From Clostridiales bacterium (GTDB lineage Bacteria > Bacillota > Clostridia > Saccharofermentanales > Saccharofermentanaceae): 64,000 nucleotides of DNA. The stretch spans positions 124,001 through 188,000 of the forward strand of contig JAFWDK010000027.1 of NCBI GenBank assembly GCA_017513085.1, written 5' to 3'. A program made the position numbers and the translations under genes. The notes beneath the pieces were generated by a model. That model searched no databases. It was not told the origin of the DNA and saw nothing but the letters and a program-made list of their open reading frames with translations. Of the stretch, positions 38,047-47,053 are shown piece by piece. Positions within the stretch are counted from its first letter, which is position 1; every line of letters starts with the position of its first letter.

Positions 38047-39333
38047 TTAAGAAGCGGAATACTGAAGTTTATACAATTCTAACAAAGCGTACAAATACAT
38101 ATCTTCTTGTGTTTCAATTAAGCATTCTGAATCACCCAAACTGATGTCCGTGATATCCTCTTCATAGGGTTTCGATAAATCAATAACTCTATCGTACAGA
38201 TATTTGCATGTAGTAATTATCATCATTGAAACCCAAAATGTAACATCATACTCCATCGTATCTACATGAGAACAATAAGCCCATACCTCATCAAGCGGTG
38301 GATTGATTTCTCCCTTAGGAGTCTCCATTTCTAAATAATCACGAATAGTGGTATCGAGACTGCATTTTTCATCATTTGAAACGATTATTGAAACCTGCTT
38401 ATTCAGTCTAGTAAAAACCAGCGGATCAAATTCAACTCGGTAGTTCGAATATTCATTAAATCCCCTGTGAAAATACTTTGCTCCATCATAGAGGAAGCTG
38501 ACAGAACATAACTGTTTTTCATGTGTTTTTTCGTCAAACATCTTTATACTTTTGTTGATCCAATCAGAATCTGAGAAAGACATGACAGAGAATTTCTTTA
38601 ACTCAAGTATTTTCTTCCTTATAGTTTTATTGCATTTACAAAAAGCCGTATACATTGGTCGAACAAAGTTATGCAACGGATCTATAAATGAAGCTATCTG
38701 GCACAATGGAAGAAGCCCTATTTCTTTCTCATATGTAATACAAAATTCCTGCGCTTCTCTATATATAGAGTCTTTATTCTTCGATGGCACGAGTCCTGCA
38801 TTTTTACGTGATTTGCCCATTCGTTTTTCTATTTGAGAAAAGAATTTCTCATTAAGCTCATGAACATTCTTTTCAGCGTTAGAATTATCATTAGATTTTA
38901 AAACATACAAAAATACTCCAGCCAAAAATACATCCTCAGCTACACTTTTTTCTCGAATATCTTTCTTAGTGATTGGGGTTATAACATCAACTTTACATTC
39001 GTCATTTGTTTCATCATCGTTCTCTATTAGCTTATATAAAGCCTCCATCAAAACTGGCATTTTGTTCTGATCAATTAACGGGATTACTTCTTCTGTAAAA
39101 TGAGATATCAACTTAGGATAATTATTCGAAGTATAACTTAAACCATCTTCAACAACATAGTCCGGGGGATTCTTCCTACCAGCAACTAAATTAGATATAA
39201 GGCTATCGTCAGTCTCATCAAATTGATTGGAGTGAAAATGCATAATCGTTCCAACCAGACGCTTTTGTGTACAAGATTTTGATTTGTAACGAACCAGAAT
39301 TGTCAAATATGTTCCCAAACACAATTTGCTCAT
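38047..39333 (-). CDS. Unknown 428-aa protein of an AT-rich islet
   Basis: Not recognised. 428 aa, soluble, no signal peptide; acidic N-terminal third, Lys/Ser-rich centre, and a C-terminal helix-rich tail. The stretch AEDVFLAGVFLYVLKSNDN recalls helical segments in some defence-associated proteins, but this is too short to assign a family. Codon use is clearly more AT-rich than hydF on its left and the ABC transporter on its right. GGGGG-AAAGG precedes ATG 39333. It is divergent from the DUF4417 gene and shares its upstream region. Confidence 0.75.
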   Translation of the reverse strand: MSKLCLGTYLTILVRYKSKSCTQKRLVGTIMHFHSNQFDETDDSLISNLVAGRKNPPDYVVEDGLSYTSNNYPKLISHFTEEVIPLIDQNKMPVLMEALYKLIENDDETNDECKVDVITPITKKDIREKSVAEDVFLAGVFLYVLKSNDNSNAEKNVHELNEKFFSQIEKRMGKSRKNAGLVPSKNKDSIYREAQEFCITYEKEIGLLPLCQIASFIDPLHNFVRPMYTAFCKCNKTIRKKILELKKFSVMSFSDSDWINKSIKMFDEKTHEKQLCSVSFLYDGAKYFHRGFNEYSNYRVEFDPLVFTRLNKQVSIIVSNDEKCSLDTTIRDYLEMETPKGEINPPLDEVWAYCSHVDTMEYDVTFWVSMMIITTCKYLYDRVIDLSKPYEEDITDISLGDSECLIETQEDMYLYALLELYKLQYSAS

Positions 39334-39491
39334 ATCCTTTCCCCCTGTCTACCCTAGATTATACGGCTTTTCACGAAACAAGTCTCGGGAAAGTTTCAGT
39401 CATGTTTTTCAATTCAGACACAATTTAAAATGTTGGCAATAACACCAGGATCCTTGTGTTTATATTTCTTTTTTCAGGAGGATAAACACAC

Positions 39492-40214
39492 ATGAAAAGT
39501 GTTAATAATCGGCCGCCTCGAAAAGGCTGCAAAGACATTTGGAATGCATTTATGGTTAAAGATGCGTCATTCGATGTTGGTACAGATATGCCAATTTGTA
39601 TTTCAACTGACATTATACCTGTATCGCTCATTTCGTTCGAGGATGCAAAAACCATTTATAAAAAGGAGATGAAACTTAAGCATAATAATTTCTTTATCAA
39701 TACCTTCATACATTTCTACATCGATGATCAGAAATTTGATGGGAAACGCACAAGCATTTGGACGTATCCAAATCAGGCACTTAAGATCATACGCCATTTT
39801 GCCGGCATAATAACACCTGATTTTTCAACATATGCAGATTTCCCCAAACCCGTCAAATACTTTAACACTTATCGCATGCGAGCATTTGGATGCTGGATGA
39901 ACGTGTTAGAAATCCCTGCTATTAACAATGTTCGTTGGGGAACATATGAAACCTGGGAATATTGCTTTGCTGGTATTCCAAAAGGAAGCACTGTTGCAAT
40001 CGGTTCAGTGGCAAGCGGTATCAGAAAACTAAACAATCGCCCGCTTTTTGAAGAAGGGCTAAAGAAAATGGTATCCGTCATATCTCCAAAACGCATAATC
40101 GTCTATGGCTCTTCAAATTACCCCTGTCTTCAGAATCTTCGAAAAACCGGCATAGAGATAGTTTCCATTCCGAGCAAGACAAGTCTGGCGTATAAGGAGG
40201 TGTCTAATGAGTAA
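39492..40214 (+). CDS. DUF4417 family protein
   Basis: 240 aa, matching DUF4417 (conserved YPNQALKIIRHFAG, TPDFSTYADFP, NTYRMRAFGCW and VYGSSNYPCL). The family's activity is unknown; it is common on phages and mobile regions of Firmicutes. AGGAGG lies ten bases before ATG 39492. It overlaps the nuclease-like gene by eight bases, so the products are probably made together. Confidence 0.82.
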   Translation: MKSVNNRPPRKGCKDIWNAFMVKDASFDVGTDMPICISTDIIPVSLISFEDAKTIYKKEMKLKHNNFFINTFIHFYIDDQKFDGKRTSIWTYPNQALKIIRHFAGIITPDFSTYADFPKPVKYFNTYRMRAFGCWMNVLEIPAINNVRWGTYETWEYCFAGIPKGSTVAIGSVASGIRKLNNRPLFEEGLKKMVSVISPKRIIVYGSSNYPCLQNLRKTGIEIVSIPSKTSLAYKEVSNE

Positions 40215-40782
40215 ATCTAACAGTGGGCTTTTCTCTGGTACGAACGGAGACAAACTGACACGTTATACTCGCACTGTAGGAAATCTCAGGCAAAAGATTC
40301 CGGAAAGTGATATTATAGCAAGTAGAGTAGCGGGCCTTGATCTTCATGAGCATCCTTTGAAATATAAGCAGTTATCTTCCAAAAAGATGAAACAGTTAAG
40401 CAAGAAAGTTGCTACACGCACGTTGACACAGCACGAGTATAAATCATATGATTCGAATATGCGATTATTGAAAAGACGTGAAAAAGGTGTGGATTCCTTT
40501 TGGAAGCAAGAGACACAACGAATCATTGCAGGCGCTCCCACCACAAGAAACTGGAGTCCGGAGCAAAGAAATGACATAATTCATAATCGTCGGCCGAAAG
40601 AGAATGGAAAAACTCTGCAAGGTCACCATACCTATAGTGTCGCTAAGTATCCGCACTTGGCAAATCGTGGAGAAGTAGTATTTCCTGCAACTTTTAATGA
40701 ACACTTATATGGATGGCACGGAGGTAATATCAAGAAGTCATTGCCGGGTCAACCAATAAACCCTAGTAAACTTCGTAGATAG
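40207..40782 (+). CDS. HNH/EndoVII-superfamily nuclease-like (toxin-type) protein
   Basis: 191 aa. The C-terminal ~65 residues hold GHHTYSVAKYPHLAN and then FPATFNEHLYGWHGG, a pattern of the treble-clef HNH/EndoVII nucleases found as toxin tips of polymorphic toxins, with His residues likely to bind metal. The N-terminal 120 residues are basic and helical, with no secretion or translocation domain. Flanked by DUF4417 and by a small acidic protein that could be its immunity partner. AGGAGG precedes ATG 40207. Confidence 0.75.
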   Translation: MSKSNSGLFSGTNGDKLTRYTRTVGNLRQKIPESDIIASRVAGLDLHEHPLKYKQLSSKKMKQLSKKVATRTLTQHEYKSYDSNMRLLKRREKGVDSFWKQETQRIIAGAPTTRNWSPEQRNDIIHNRRPKENGKTLQGHHTYSVAKYPHLANRGEVVFPATFNEHLYGWHGGNIKKSLPGQPINPSKLRR

Positions 40783-40795
40783 TAGGAGGAAAAAA

Positions 40796-41155
40796 ATGCA
40801 AAACATAGATGTTATGGATAACATAGGAATTAAGATTACTCATTTTACTTCCCTCTCAAAAACCATCGGGATTTTAAGAAAGTATCGAAATGACTCTATG
40901 AGTACTATCAAATCTGATATCGAGTCAAGTGATTTTGTCTTTGCATGTGATTATACCGATGATGAAGGACTTGTAAAACTCATCAATTGTTATGATGAGC
41001 TTGTAGCATGTGGTTGTAATGTAGTCATATATGATCTTGGTCGTATTGGCTCTAGAGAATTACTTTGCAATCTGCATGAGTCTCACGAAATAACACATAT
41101 GGAAACATTAGCAGAGATAGATGCTGAGTTAAATGATGCTGAAAATGACGAATGA
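40796..41155 (+). CDS. Small acidic protein, possible immunity protein
   Basis: 119 aa, acidic, with an Asp/Glu-rich C-terminal tail. No family recognised. It starts 13 bases after the nuclease-like gene with TAGGAGG upstream, and the transcript then ends at a strong terminator. The place and charge suit a nuclease inhibitor; this is inference. Confidence 0.7.
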   Translation: MQNIDVMDNIGIKITHFTSLSKTIGILRKYRNDSMSTIKSDIESSDFVFACDYTDDEGLVKLINCYDELVACGCNVVIYDLGRIGSRELLCNLHESHEITHMETLAEIDAELNDAENDE

Positions 41156-41181
41156 CAGCATATCGGGAAGATTACCTTGGC

Positions 41182-41224
41182 AAAGGGTGTATAGGCGTTA
41201 TAGATACCTATACACCCTTTCTTG
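41182..41224 (+). terminator. Terminator of the DUF4417/nuclease cassette
   Basis: AAAGGGTGTATAGG (41182-41195) pairs perfectly with CCTATACACCCTTT (41207-41220), 14 bp, with an 11-base loop. Confidence 0.85.
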
Positions 41225-41273
41225 AAAATGTGGTACATTAAATGTAGTTTTCGAGGGTTCCCAGGGGGTGGGT

Positions 41274-42413
41274 ATGAAGATACGTTTTGACGGGTTGACG
41301 AAGCGTTTTCCCAATCGTAATAAGAAGATCAAGTCCGAGGTCGTGGCAGTAGATAATTTCTGCTTTGAGATCCCGGATGGTAAGCTGGTGGGCCTTCTCG
41401 GTCCTTCCGGTTGTGGTAAGAGTACAGCGCTGAACCTGATCTGCGGCCTGGAGACACCGACGGAGGGAAAGATCTTTTTCGACGATGACGATGTCACCGA
41501 TCTTCCTGCAGAGAACCGTGGTGTCGGTATGGTCTTTCAGAGTTACGCCCTCTACCCTCACCTGACCGTGAAGAAAAATATCATGTTCCCTCTTCAGAAC
41601 TTGAAGGGCGAACAGAAAATGACAAAAGAGCAGATGGAGGCCAAGGCTCTGGAAGCAGCGAAGATCGTACAGATTGAAGAACTGATGGACAGAAAGCCAA
41701 GTGAAATGAGCGGAGGTCAGCAGCAGCGTGTAGCTATAGCCCGTGCTCTGGTCAAGATGCCTCGCGTGTTGCTTCTGGACGAACCTCTTTCCAACCTGGA
41801 CGCACGTCTCCGTATCCAGACAAGAGAAGAGATCAAGCGCATCCAAAACACCACAAAGATCACGACCGTATTTGTTACGCATGACCAGGAAGAAGCTATG
41901 AGCATTTCCGACCTGATCGTGGTCATGAAGGACGGCGCCGTGCACCAGATCGGCAAGCCCCAGGAAGTATATGACGCGCCGGTCAATCTGTTCGTGGCAA
42001 AATTCCTTGGCACGCCGCCGATCAACGTCTTTACCGGGAAAATCAAGGACGGAAAGCTTATTCTTGGAGAGGATACCATCCTGGGGAAAGACTATGTGAA
42101 GGATACAAAGGATCAGGAAGTCTTCATCGGCATCCGTCCGGAAGGCTTCATTCTCCGCGAGAATAAAGAGAAAAAAGATAATCTGGACGGAAAAAACGGC
42201 GTATTCCATGCCGATCTTCTGGCTATCGAAGTCATGGGCAGAGATACCAGCGTTGTCTTCTCTCACTGTTCTTCCGAAATTGAAGGAACAAGACTTCGTG
42301 CTATCGTATCTTCTGACAACCAGATCGATCCGGAAAGCAAGAAAGTCGCCTTTGATGTGAATCCGAAGAAAGTCTTTGTTTTCTCAAAAGAAACGCAGGA
42401 GCGTCTGCTATGA
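41274..42413 (+). CDS. Sugar ABC transporter ATPase (MsmK/UgpC type)
   Basis: 379 aa from ATG 41274; AGGGGG ends five bases before it, better than the GTG two codons earlier. Walker A GPSGCGKST (about 43-51), signature MSGGQQQRVAIARAL, Walker B LLLDEPLSNLDARL and a C-terminal MalK-like regulatory domain (about 245-379). It probably serves the two permeases that follow, each gene overlapping or nearly touching the next. Confidence 0.93.
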   Translation: MKIRFDGLTKRFPNRNKKIKSEVVAVDNFCFEIPDGKLVGLLGPSGCGKSTALNLICGLETPTEGKIFFDDDDVTDLPAENRGVGMVFQSYALYPHLTVKKNIMFPLQNLKGEQKMTKEQMEAKALEAAKIVQIEELMDRKPSEMSGGQQQRVAIARALVKMPRVLLLDEPLSNLDARLRIQTREEIKRIQNTTKITTVFVTHDQEEAMSISDLIVVMKDGAVHQIGKPQEVYDAPVNLFVAKFLGTPPINVFTGKIKDGKLILGEDTILGKDYVKDTKDQEVFIGIRPEGFILRENKEKKDNLDGKNGVFHADLLAIEVMGRDTSVVFSHCSSEIEGTRLRAIVSSDNQIDPESKKVAFDVNPKKVFVFSKETQERLL

Positions 42414-43363
42414 GCGTGCAGCAGGATACAAAACTACAACCGGCCAAAGCCAGGAGCAACGCGAAGTTACTGAAGAAACTGAACGCTTTCAAAGCATGGC
42501 TGTACCTTCTCCCCGCGCTGGTCTTCCTCGGCATCTTTATGGTCTACCCTCTGATCGACGTTCTGGTCTATTCTTTTGAAGAGGGATACAATTCCGCGTC
42601 CCAGACCTCTTTCGGCACAGGATGGTTCAATTATGCCTATGTCCTGCACGACCCGTATTTTCTACAGGCCGTGAAGAATACGTTCATCATCGTAATCATC
42701 ACAGTGCCGCTTTCGACACTTCTGGCACTTCTCATTTCCTTGGCACTGAATTCCATCAAGAAACTCAAGGAAGTCTTCCAGACGATCTTCTTTCTTCCCT
42801 ACGTGACCAATACGCTGGCTGTAGGTCTTGTCTTTATGATCATGTTCAAAAAGACCCCGTACACGGATGGCCTCATCAACATGATCCTCGCCATCTTTAA
42901 GCGCGGTCCTGTCGACTTTATCGATGGTCCGTACTGGGCCAAGATGTTCGTCATGTGCTTCTATACGATCTGGGTCGTACTTCCCTTTAAAGTCCTGATC
43001 CTGACGTCGGCTCTTGCTTCCGTTGACGAGGTCTACTACAAAGCCGCCAAGATCGACGGCACTTCCCGCTTCCGTATGTTTACACATATCACGCTTCCGA
43101 TGATCTCCCCCATGATCTTCTATCTTGTGATCACCGGCTTCATCGGTGCTTTTAAAGCATATAGTGACGAGGTGGCCATCTTCGGTACGAACCTCAATTC
43201 TGCCGGCATGAATACCATCGTCGGATACGTTTATGACATGCTCTACGGTGACTCAGGCGGATACCCGTCTTACGCCGCCGCAGCTGCGCTGATCCTCTTT
43301 GCCATCGTCTTTACGATCACGGTGGTCAACCTTCTGATCAGCAAAAAAACTTCCATACGGTGA
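42410..43363 (+). CDS. Sugar ABC transporter permease, MalF type
   Basis: 317 aa, six membrane helices and the EAA loop around YKAAKIDGTSRFRMF (about 205-220). Start overlaps the ATPase stop as ATGA. Confidence 0.92.
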   Translation: MSVQQDTKLQPAKARSNAKLLKKLNAFKAWLYLLPALVFLGIFMVYPLIDVLVYSFEEGYNSASQTSFGTGWFNYAYVLHDPYFLQAVKNTFIIVIITVPLSTLLALLISLALNSIKKLKEVFQTIFFLPYVTNTLAVGLVFMIMFKKTPYTDGLINMILAIFKRGPVDFIDGPYWAKMFVMCFYTIWVVLPFKVLILTSALASVDEVYYKAAKIDGTSRFRMFTHITLPMISPMIFYLVITGFIGAFKAYSDEVAIFGTNLNSAGMNTIVGYVYDMLYGDSGGYPSYAAAAALILFAIVFTITVVNLLISKKTSIR

Positions 43364-43379
43364 AAGGGGGGCGTGATGT

Positions 43380-44246
43380 ATGAGTGATTATGATCAGATC
43401 AGCAAACAGGCCCGCACCGCAAGGATCGTGCGCAAGACCGTCACCTATGCCCTCCTGACCTTGTGGGGGATCATAGTGCTTTTCCCGTTCTACTGGATGA
43501 TCCTTTCTTCCATTAAGAGTTACGGCAGCTATAATGCGGAGTTTACGCCGAAGTTCATCACGACCGAACCGACGATGCAGAACTACATCGATGCGTTTAC
43601 GAAGGTGAACCTGGGAAGATATTTTTTCAATACCATCGTCTTCACAGTCGTCACCACGGCTCTCATGATGCTTGTCATCGTATTCGCCGCTTTCGCGTTC
43701 TCGAGGCTTCAGTTCCGTGGAAAGAACCTGGTGTTTACTCTTTTTCTTTCTCTCATGATGATCCCGTCGGAACTGGTGATCATCACTAACTTTGTCACGA
43801 TTACGAACTGGGGACTTCGGAATACTTTTACAGGTCTGATCCTGCCGTCCGTCACTTCAGTCTTTTATATTTATCTTTTGAAAGAAAACTTTGAGCAGAT
43901 CCCAGACGATCTTTATAAAGCCGCGAAAGTAGATGGCACATCGGACATGAAGTACCTTTTCAAAGTCATGGTGCCGATCTGCTCGCCAACGATCGTGACC
44001 GTTGTGATCCTCAAGGTCATCGAGTGCTGGAACGCTTATGTATGGCCGCGTCTCATCACGGACAACCCCAAGTACTTCCTGGTCAGTAATGGTATCTCGG
44101 AGATCCGTGAGAACGGCTTTGGCCGTGAAAACATTCCCGCCATGATGGCCGCCGTTGTGGTCATCTCGATCCCGTTGATCGTATTGTTCCTGATCTTCCA
44201 TAAGAAGATCATGGCCGGCGTAAGCAGAGGAGGTACGAAAGGATGA
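43380..44246 (+). CDS. Sugar ABC transporter permease, MalG type
   Basis: 288 aa, six membrane helices and EAA loop LYKAAKVDGTSDMKYL (about 178-193). GGGGGG precedes ATG 43380. Confidence 0.92.
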   Translation: MSDYDQISKQARTARIVRKTVTYALLTLWGIIVLFPFYWMILSSIKSYGSYNAEFTPKFITTEPTMQNYIDAFTKVNLGRYFFNTIVFTVVTTALMMLVIVFAAFAFSRLQFRGKNLVFTLFLSLMMIPSELVIITNFVTITNWGLRNTFTGLILPSVTSVFYIYLLKENFEQIPDDLYKAAKVDGTSDMKYLFKVMVPICSPTIVTVVILKVIECWNAYVWPRLITDNPKYFLVSNGISEIRENGFGRENIPAMMAAVVVISIPLIVLFLIFHKKIMAGVSRGGTKG

Positions 44247-45853
44247 AACGTCTTATGTCACGCATTCTCTCCTCTGTGCTTCTTGCAGTCATCCTGATAG
44301 CCTGCGCCCTACCGCTCGCATCGTGCCACGGCTCGACCGCCCTCGCCGCTTTTGACGTACCGGACGATTTCGACATGAACAAGCAGTATGAGATCACCTT
44401 CTGGGCAAAAAACGATACTAATGTCACGCAGACAAAAGTCTACAGCAAGGCCGTCGAAGACTTTCAGAAACTTTACCCGAATATCCATGTCAACCTGCGC
44501 TTCTACACGGATTATAACAAGATCTATAACGACGTCATCACGAACATCGCAACGAAGACGACACCGAATATCTGCATCACGTACCCGGACCATATCGCGA
44601 CCTACATGACCGGCGATAACGTGGTGGTACCGCTGGATGCGCTTTTTAAGGATAAGAAATACGGACTCGGTGGAAGCGAGGTGCGCTTTGACAGTCCGAA
44701 ATTAAACGAAGTGGTTCCGCAATTTCTGGAAGAGTGCCGGATCGGCAATGAACACTACGCGATCCCCTTCATGCGTTCGACTGAAGCCTGCTATGTGAAT
44801 AAGGATTTTGTGGAGAAACTGGGTTACACTCTTCCGGAAGTTTTGACCTGGGATTTCGTGTGGGAAGTCTCGGAAGCGGCAACGAAGAAGAATCCGGACG
44901 GGACTTTTGCCATCAATGGCCAAAAGACCATGATTCCTTTCATCTACAAATCGTCTGACAACATGATGATCCATATGCTTTTCCAGAAAGATGCCGGTTA
45001 CTCCACACCTTCCGGTGAGATCAACATCTTTAACGACACCACACAGGAACTCCTCGAGGAAATCGCAGGACACGCCGGGACAGGTGCTTTTTCCACATTC
45101 AAGATCAGCAGCTATCCGGCAAATTTTCTGAATGCAGGACAATGCATTTTCGCCATCGACTCTACTGCGGGTTCCACCTGGATGGGTACCAAAGCTCCGA
45201 ATATCGATATCAGCAAAGACAAGCTCGTGGATTTTGAAACCGTGGTCTACCCGGTTCCGCAATACGATCCGTCCGAACCGAAGATGATCTCCCAGGGGCC
45301 GTCGATCTGTTTGTTTAACAAAGAAGATAAAGGCGAGGTCCTGGCCAGTTGGCTATTCGCATCGTATCTTCTGACAAACGATGTGCAGATCGCTTATTCG
45401 GAAACGGAAGGATATGTTCCGGTCACGACCAAAGCACAGACTTCAAAAGCCTATCAGGAATACCTTTCAGGCAGGAATATCGGCGACGACTTGCATTACA
45501 GCGTAAAACTGGATGCTTGCGAACTGCTGATCTCACACGTTTCCGACACCTTTGTCACGCCGGTTTTTAACGGGTCCACTTCTCTACGAAACGCCGCCGG
45601 TGAACTGATCGAGAACGTGACCAAATCTGCCAGAAGAAAGCAGACTATCGACAAAGCCTACTACGAGAAGCTTTACGCGGACACAACGTCCCTCTACCGT
45701 TTGGACCAGATCGTCAAAACTGACGCCGTAAATATAAAAGATCTTGGCAAATTGCCGAATACTGCCGTGATTTTGCTGGTAAGTCTGGCTGTTTCTTGGG
45801 TTTTGATTGGTACATATGTAGTTTCTCGTCAAATCCGCAAGAAAAAAACGTGA
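44243..45853 (+). CDS. Extracellular solute-binding lipoprotein with extra C-terminal membrane helix
   Basis: 536 aa. Lipoprotein signal with lipobox LASC (Cys about 30), then a family 1 solute-binding fold. Unusually, the C-terminus has a hydrophobic helix (about 507-528) followed by the basic tail RQIRKKKT, a form of a membrane anchor. Thus the protein may be held at both ends. ATGA overlap with the MalG-type permease. The sugar is not known. The length is ~100 residues more than typical binding proteins, part of it a C-terminal stalk. Confidence 0.88.
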   Translation: MKRLMSRILSSVLLAVILIACALPLASCHGSTALAAFDVPDDFDMNKQYEITFWAKNDTNVTQTKVYSKAVEDFQKLYPNIHVNLRFYTDYNKIYNDVITNIATKTTPNICITYPDHIATYMTGDNVVVPLDALFKDKKYGLGGSEVRFDSPKLNEVVPQFLEECRIGNEHYAIPFMRSTEACYVNKDFVEKLGYTLPEVLTWDFVWEVSEAATKKNPDGTFAINGQKTMIPFIYKSSDNMMIHMLFQKDAGYSTPSGEINIFNDTTQELLEEIAGHAGTGAFSTFKISSYPANFLNAGQCIFAIDSTAGSTWMGTKAPNIDISKDKLVDFETVVYPVPQYDPSEPKMISQGPSICLFNKEDKGEVLASWLFASYLLTNDVQIAYSETEGYVPVTTKAQTSKAYQEYLSGRNIGDDLHYSVKLDACELLISHVSDTFVTPVFNGSTSLRNAAGELIENVTKSARRKQTIDKAYYEKLYADTTSLYRLDQIVKTDAVNIKDLGKLPNTAVILLVSLAVSWVLIGTYVVSRQIRKKKT

Positions 45854-45879
45854 ATCTTGCAAAAAATGACTTATAATAT

Positions 45880-45922
45880 GGACTGACCAAAGCGAAAGCT
45901 GCTGGTCAGTCCTTTTTATTTT
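45880..45922 (+). terminator. Terminator of the sugar ABC operon
   Basis: GGACTGACC (45880-45888) pairs with GGTCAGTCC (45904-45912), then TTTTTATTTT. A TATAAT at 45872-45877 lies just upstream, so the hairpin may also be transcribed at the head of the next gene's message. Confidence 0.88.
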
Positions 45923-45948
45923 GAATGAAAAGAATAGGAGAGAACATT

Positions 45949-46881
45949 ATGAAGAAAAGTATAGCATGCATCGCGGCTCTTTCTTTGATCCTGGCTATGG
46001 CCGGCTGCAACAGCAAGAAAGAGACTGAAAAGAGATGGACACCACCGTCCGGTACAGGAGAGGAATCTGCTCCTTCTGAAGAAACAACCACTACAGAAGA
46101 GACAACAGAGGAGACAACAACAGCTGAAGAGACAACGACAGCGGCTGAATCTTCCAAGGAGACATCTGCTGATGCTTCCGAAACATCTGCTGACGCTTCC
46201 GAGACTTCTGCTGACGCTTCCGAGACTTCTGCCGAGTCCGGAAAAGTTATGTCTTACAAGGAGTACAAGGACGCAGCTCTTGATTCCGAGGTAACGATCG
46301 AGGCTTATGTACAGGCTAAGCAGTCCTGGTGGGATAACAAAGCTACCGTATATCTTCAGGACGAAGATGGTGCTTATTTCGCCTACAACATGGCTTGCAC
46401 CGAAGAAGATTATGCGAAGCTCACAGATGGCCAGAAGATCCGCGTGAAGGGCTTCAAGTCCGAGTGGTCCGGCGAAGTGGAGATCGTTGACGCAACTTTC
46501 GAAGTGATTGAAGGCACATGGACAGCTACTCCGGTAGATGTAACAGCTGAGCTGGGTACAGATGCTCTGATCGACAAGCAGAACCAGAAAGTTTCTTTCA
46601 CCGGTATGAAGGTAGAAGCTTCCAAGGACGCAGACGGCAAGGAAGTTGCTTTCCTTTACAAGTATGACGGATCCGGTGCTGAGGGCGATGACCTCTACTT
46701 CCAGGTTTCCGCTAACGACAAGACCTACACATTCACAGTTGAGTCCTACCTCTGCGATAAGGATTCCGAAGTGTACAAGGCTGTAAAAGAACTGAAGGTC
46801 GGCGACACAGTAGATATGGAAGGTTTCCTCTACTGGTATGAGGGTGCTAACCCGCACATCACAAAGGTAACCGTTAAGTAA
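45949..46881 (+). CDS. Lipoprotein with two OB-fold-like domains
   Basis: 310 aa from ATG 45949 (AGGAGAG upstream; an ATG eight codons earlier has no room for it). Lipobox MAGC at the N-terminus, then a Glu/Thr/Ser/Ala linker (about 35-100) ending in ETSADAS repeats, then two beta-rich regions (about 105-190 and 200-310), each with the strand pattern of the nucleic-acid-binding OB fold (KIRVKGFKSEW; DTVDMEGFLYWY). The ligand is unknown. Not clearly co-transcribed with the sugar transporter. Confidence 0.8.
   Translation: MKKSIACIAALSLILAMAGCNSKKETEKRWTPPSGTGEESAPSEETTTTEETTEETTTAEETTTAAESSKETSADASETSADASETSADASETSAESGKVMSYKEYKDAALDSEVTIEAYVQAKQSWWDNKATVYLQDEDGAYFAYNMACTEEDYAKLTDGQKIRVKGFKSEWSGEVEIVDATFEVIEGTWTATPVDVTAELGTDALIDKQNQKVSFTGMKVEASKDADGKEVAFLYKYDGSGAEGDDLYFQVSANDKTYTFTVESYLCDKDSEVYKAVKELKVGDTVDMEGFLYWYEGANPHITKVTVK
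46159..46236 (+). repeat. 21-base tandem coding repeat (ETSADAS)
   Basis: Three full 21-base units and a partial fourth encoding ETSADAS in the lipoprotein linker. Such an array can change copy number by slippage. Confidence 0.85.
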
Positions 46882-46941
46882 TAACAGTTACCGCCCGGAT
46901 CCGTACGGCGGCGCCGGTGGGATCTGACCGAATAAGTTGAT

Positions 46942-46978
46942 AAAAAGAGGGAAGTCTCAAGTGAGGCCTCCCTCTTTT
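46942..46978. terminator. Bidirectional terminator
   Basis: AAAAGAGGGA pairs with TCCCTCTTTT, giving A and T runs on both sides. It lies between the convergent lipoprotein gene and the small membrane protein gene at 47054. Confidence 0.88.
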
Positions 46979-47053
46979 CAGTTCGGAAAAAACGCAAGAA
47001 AAGGCGCACCCGGGAAGATCCCGAATACGCCTTTAAATGAGGAGTCAATGACT

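Noticed and set aside
41182..41267. Riboswitch or leader RNA before the sugar transporter operon
   Set aside because: Only the terminator of the upstream cassette is seen; no known aptamer pattern.
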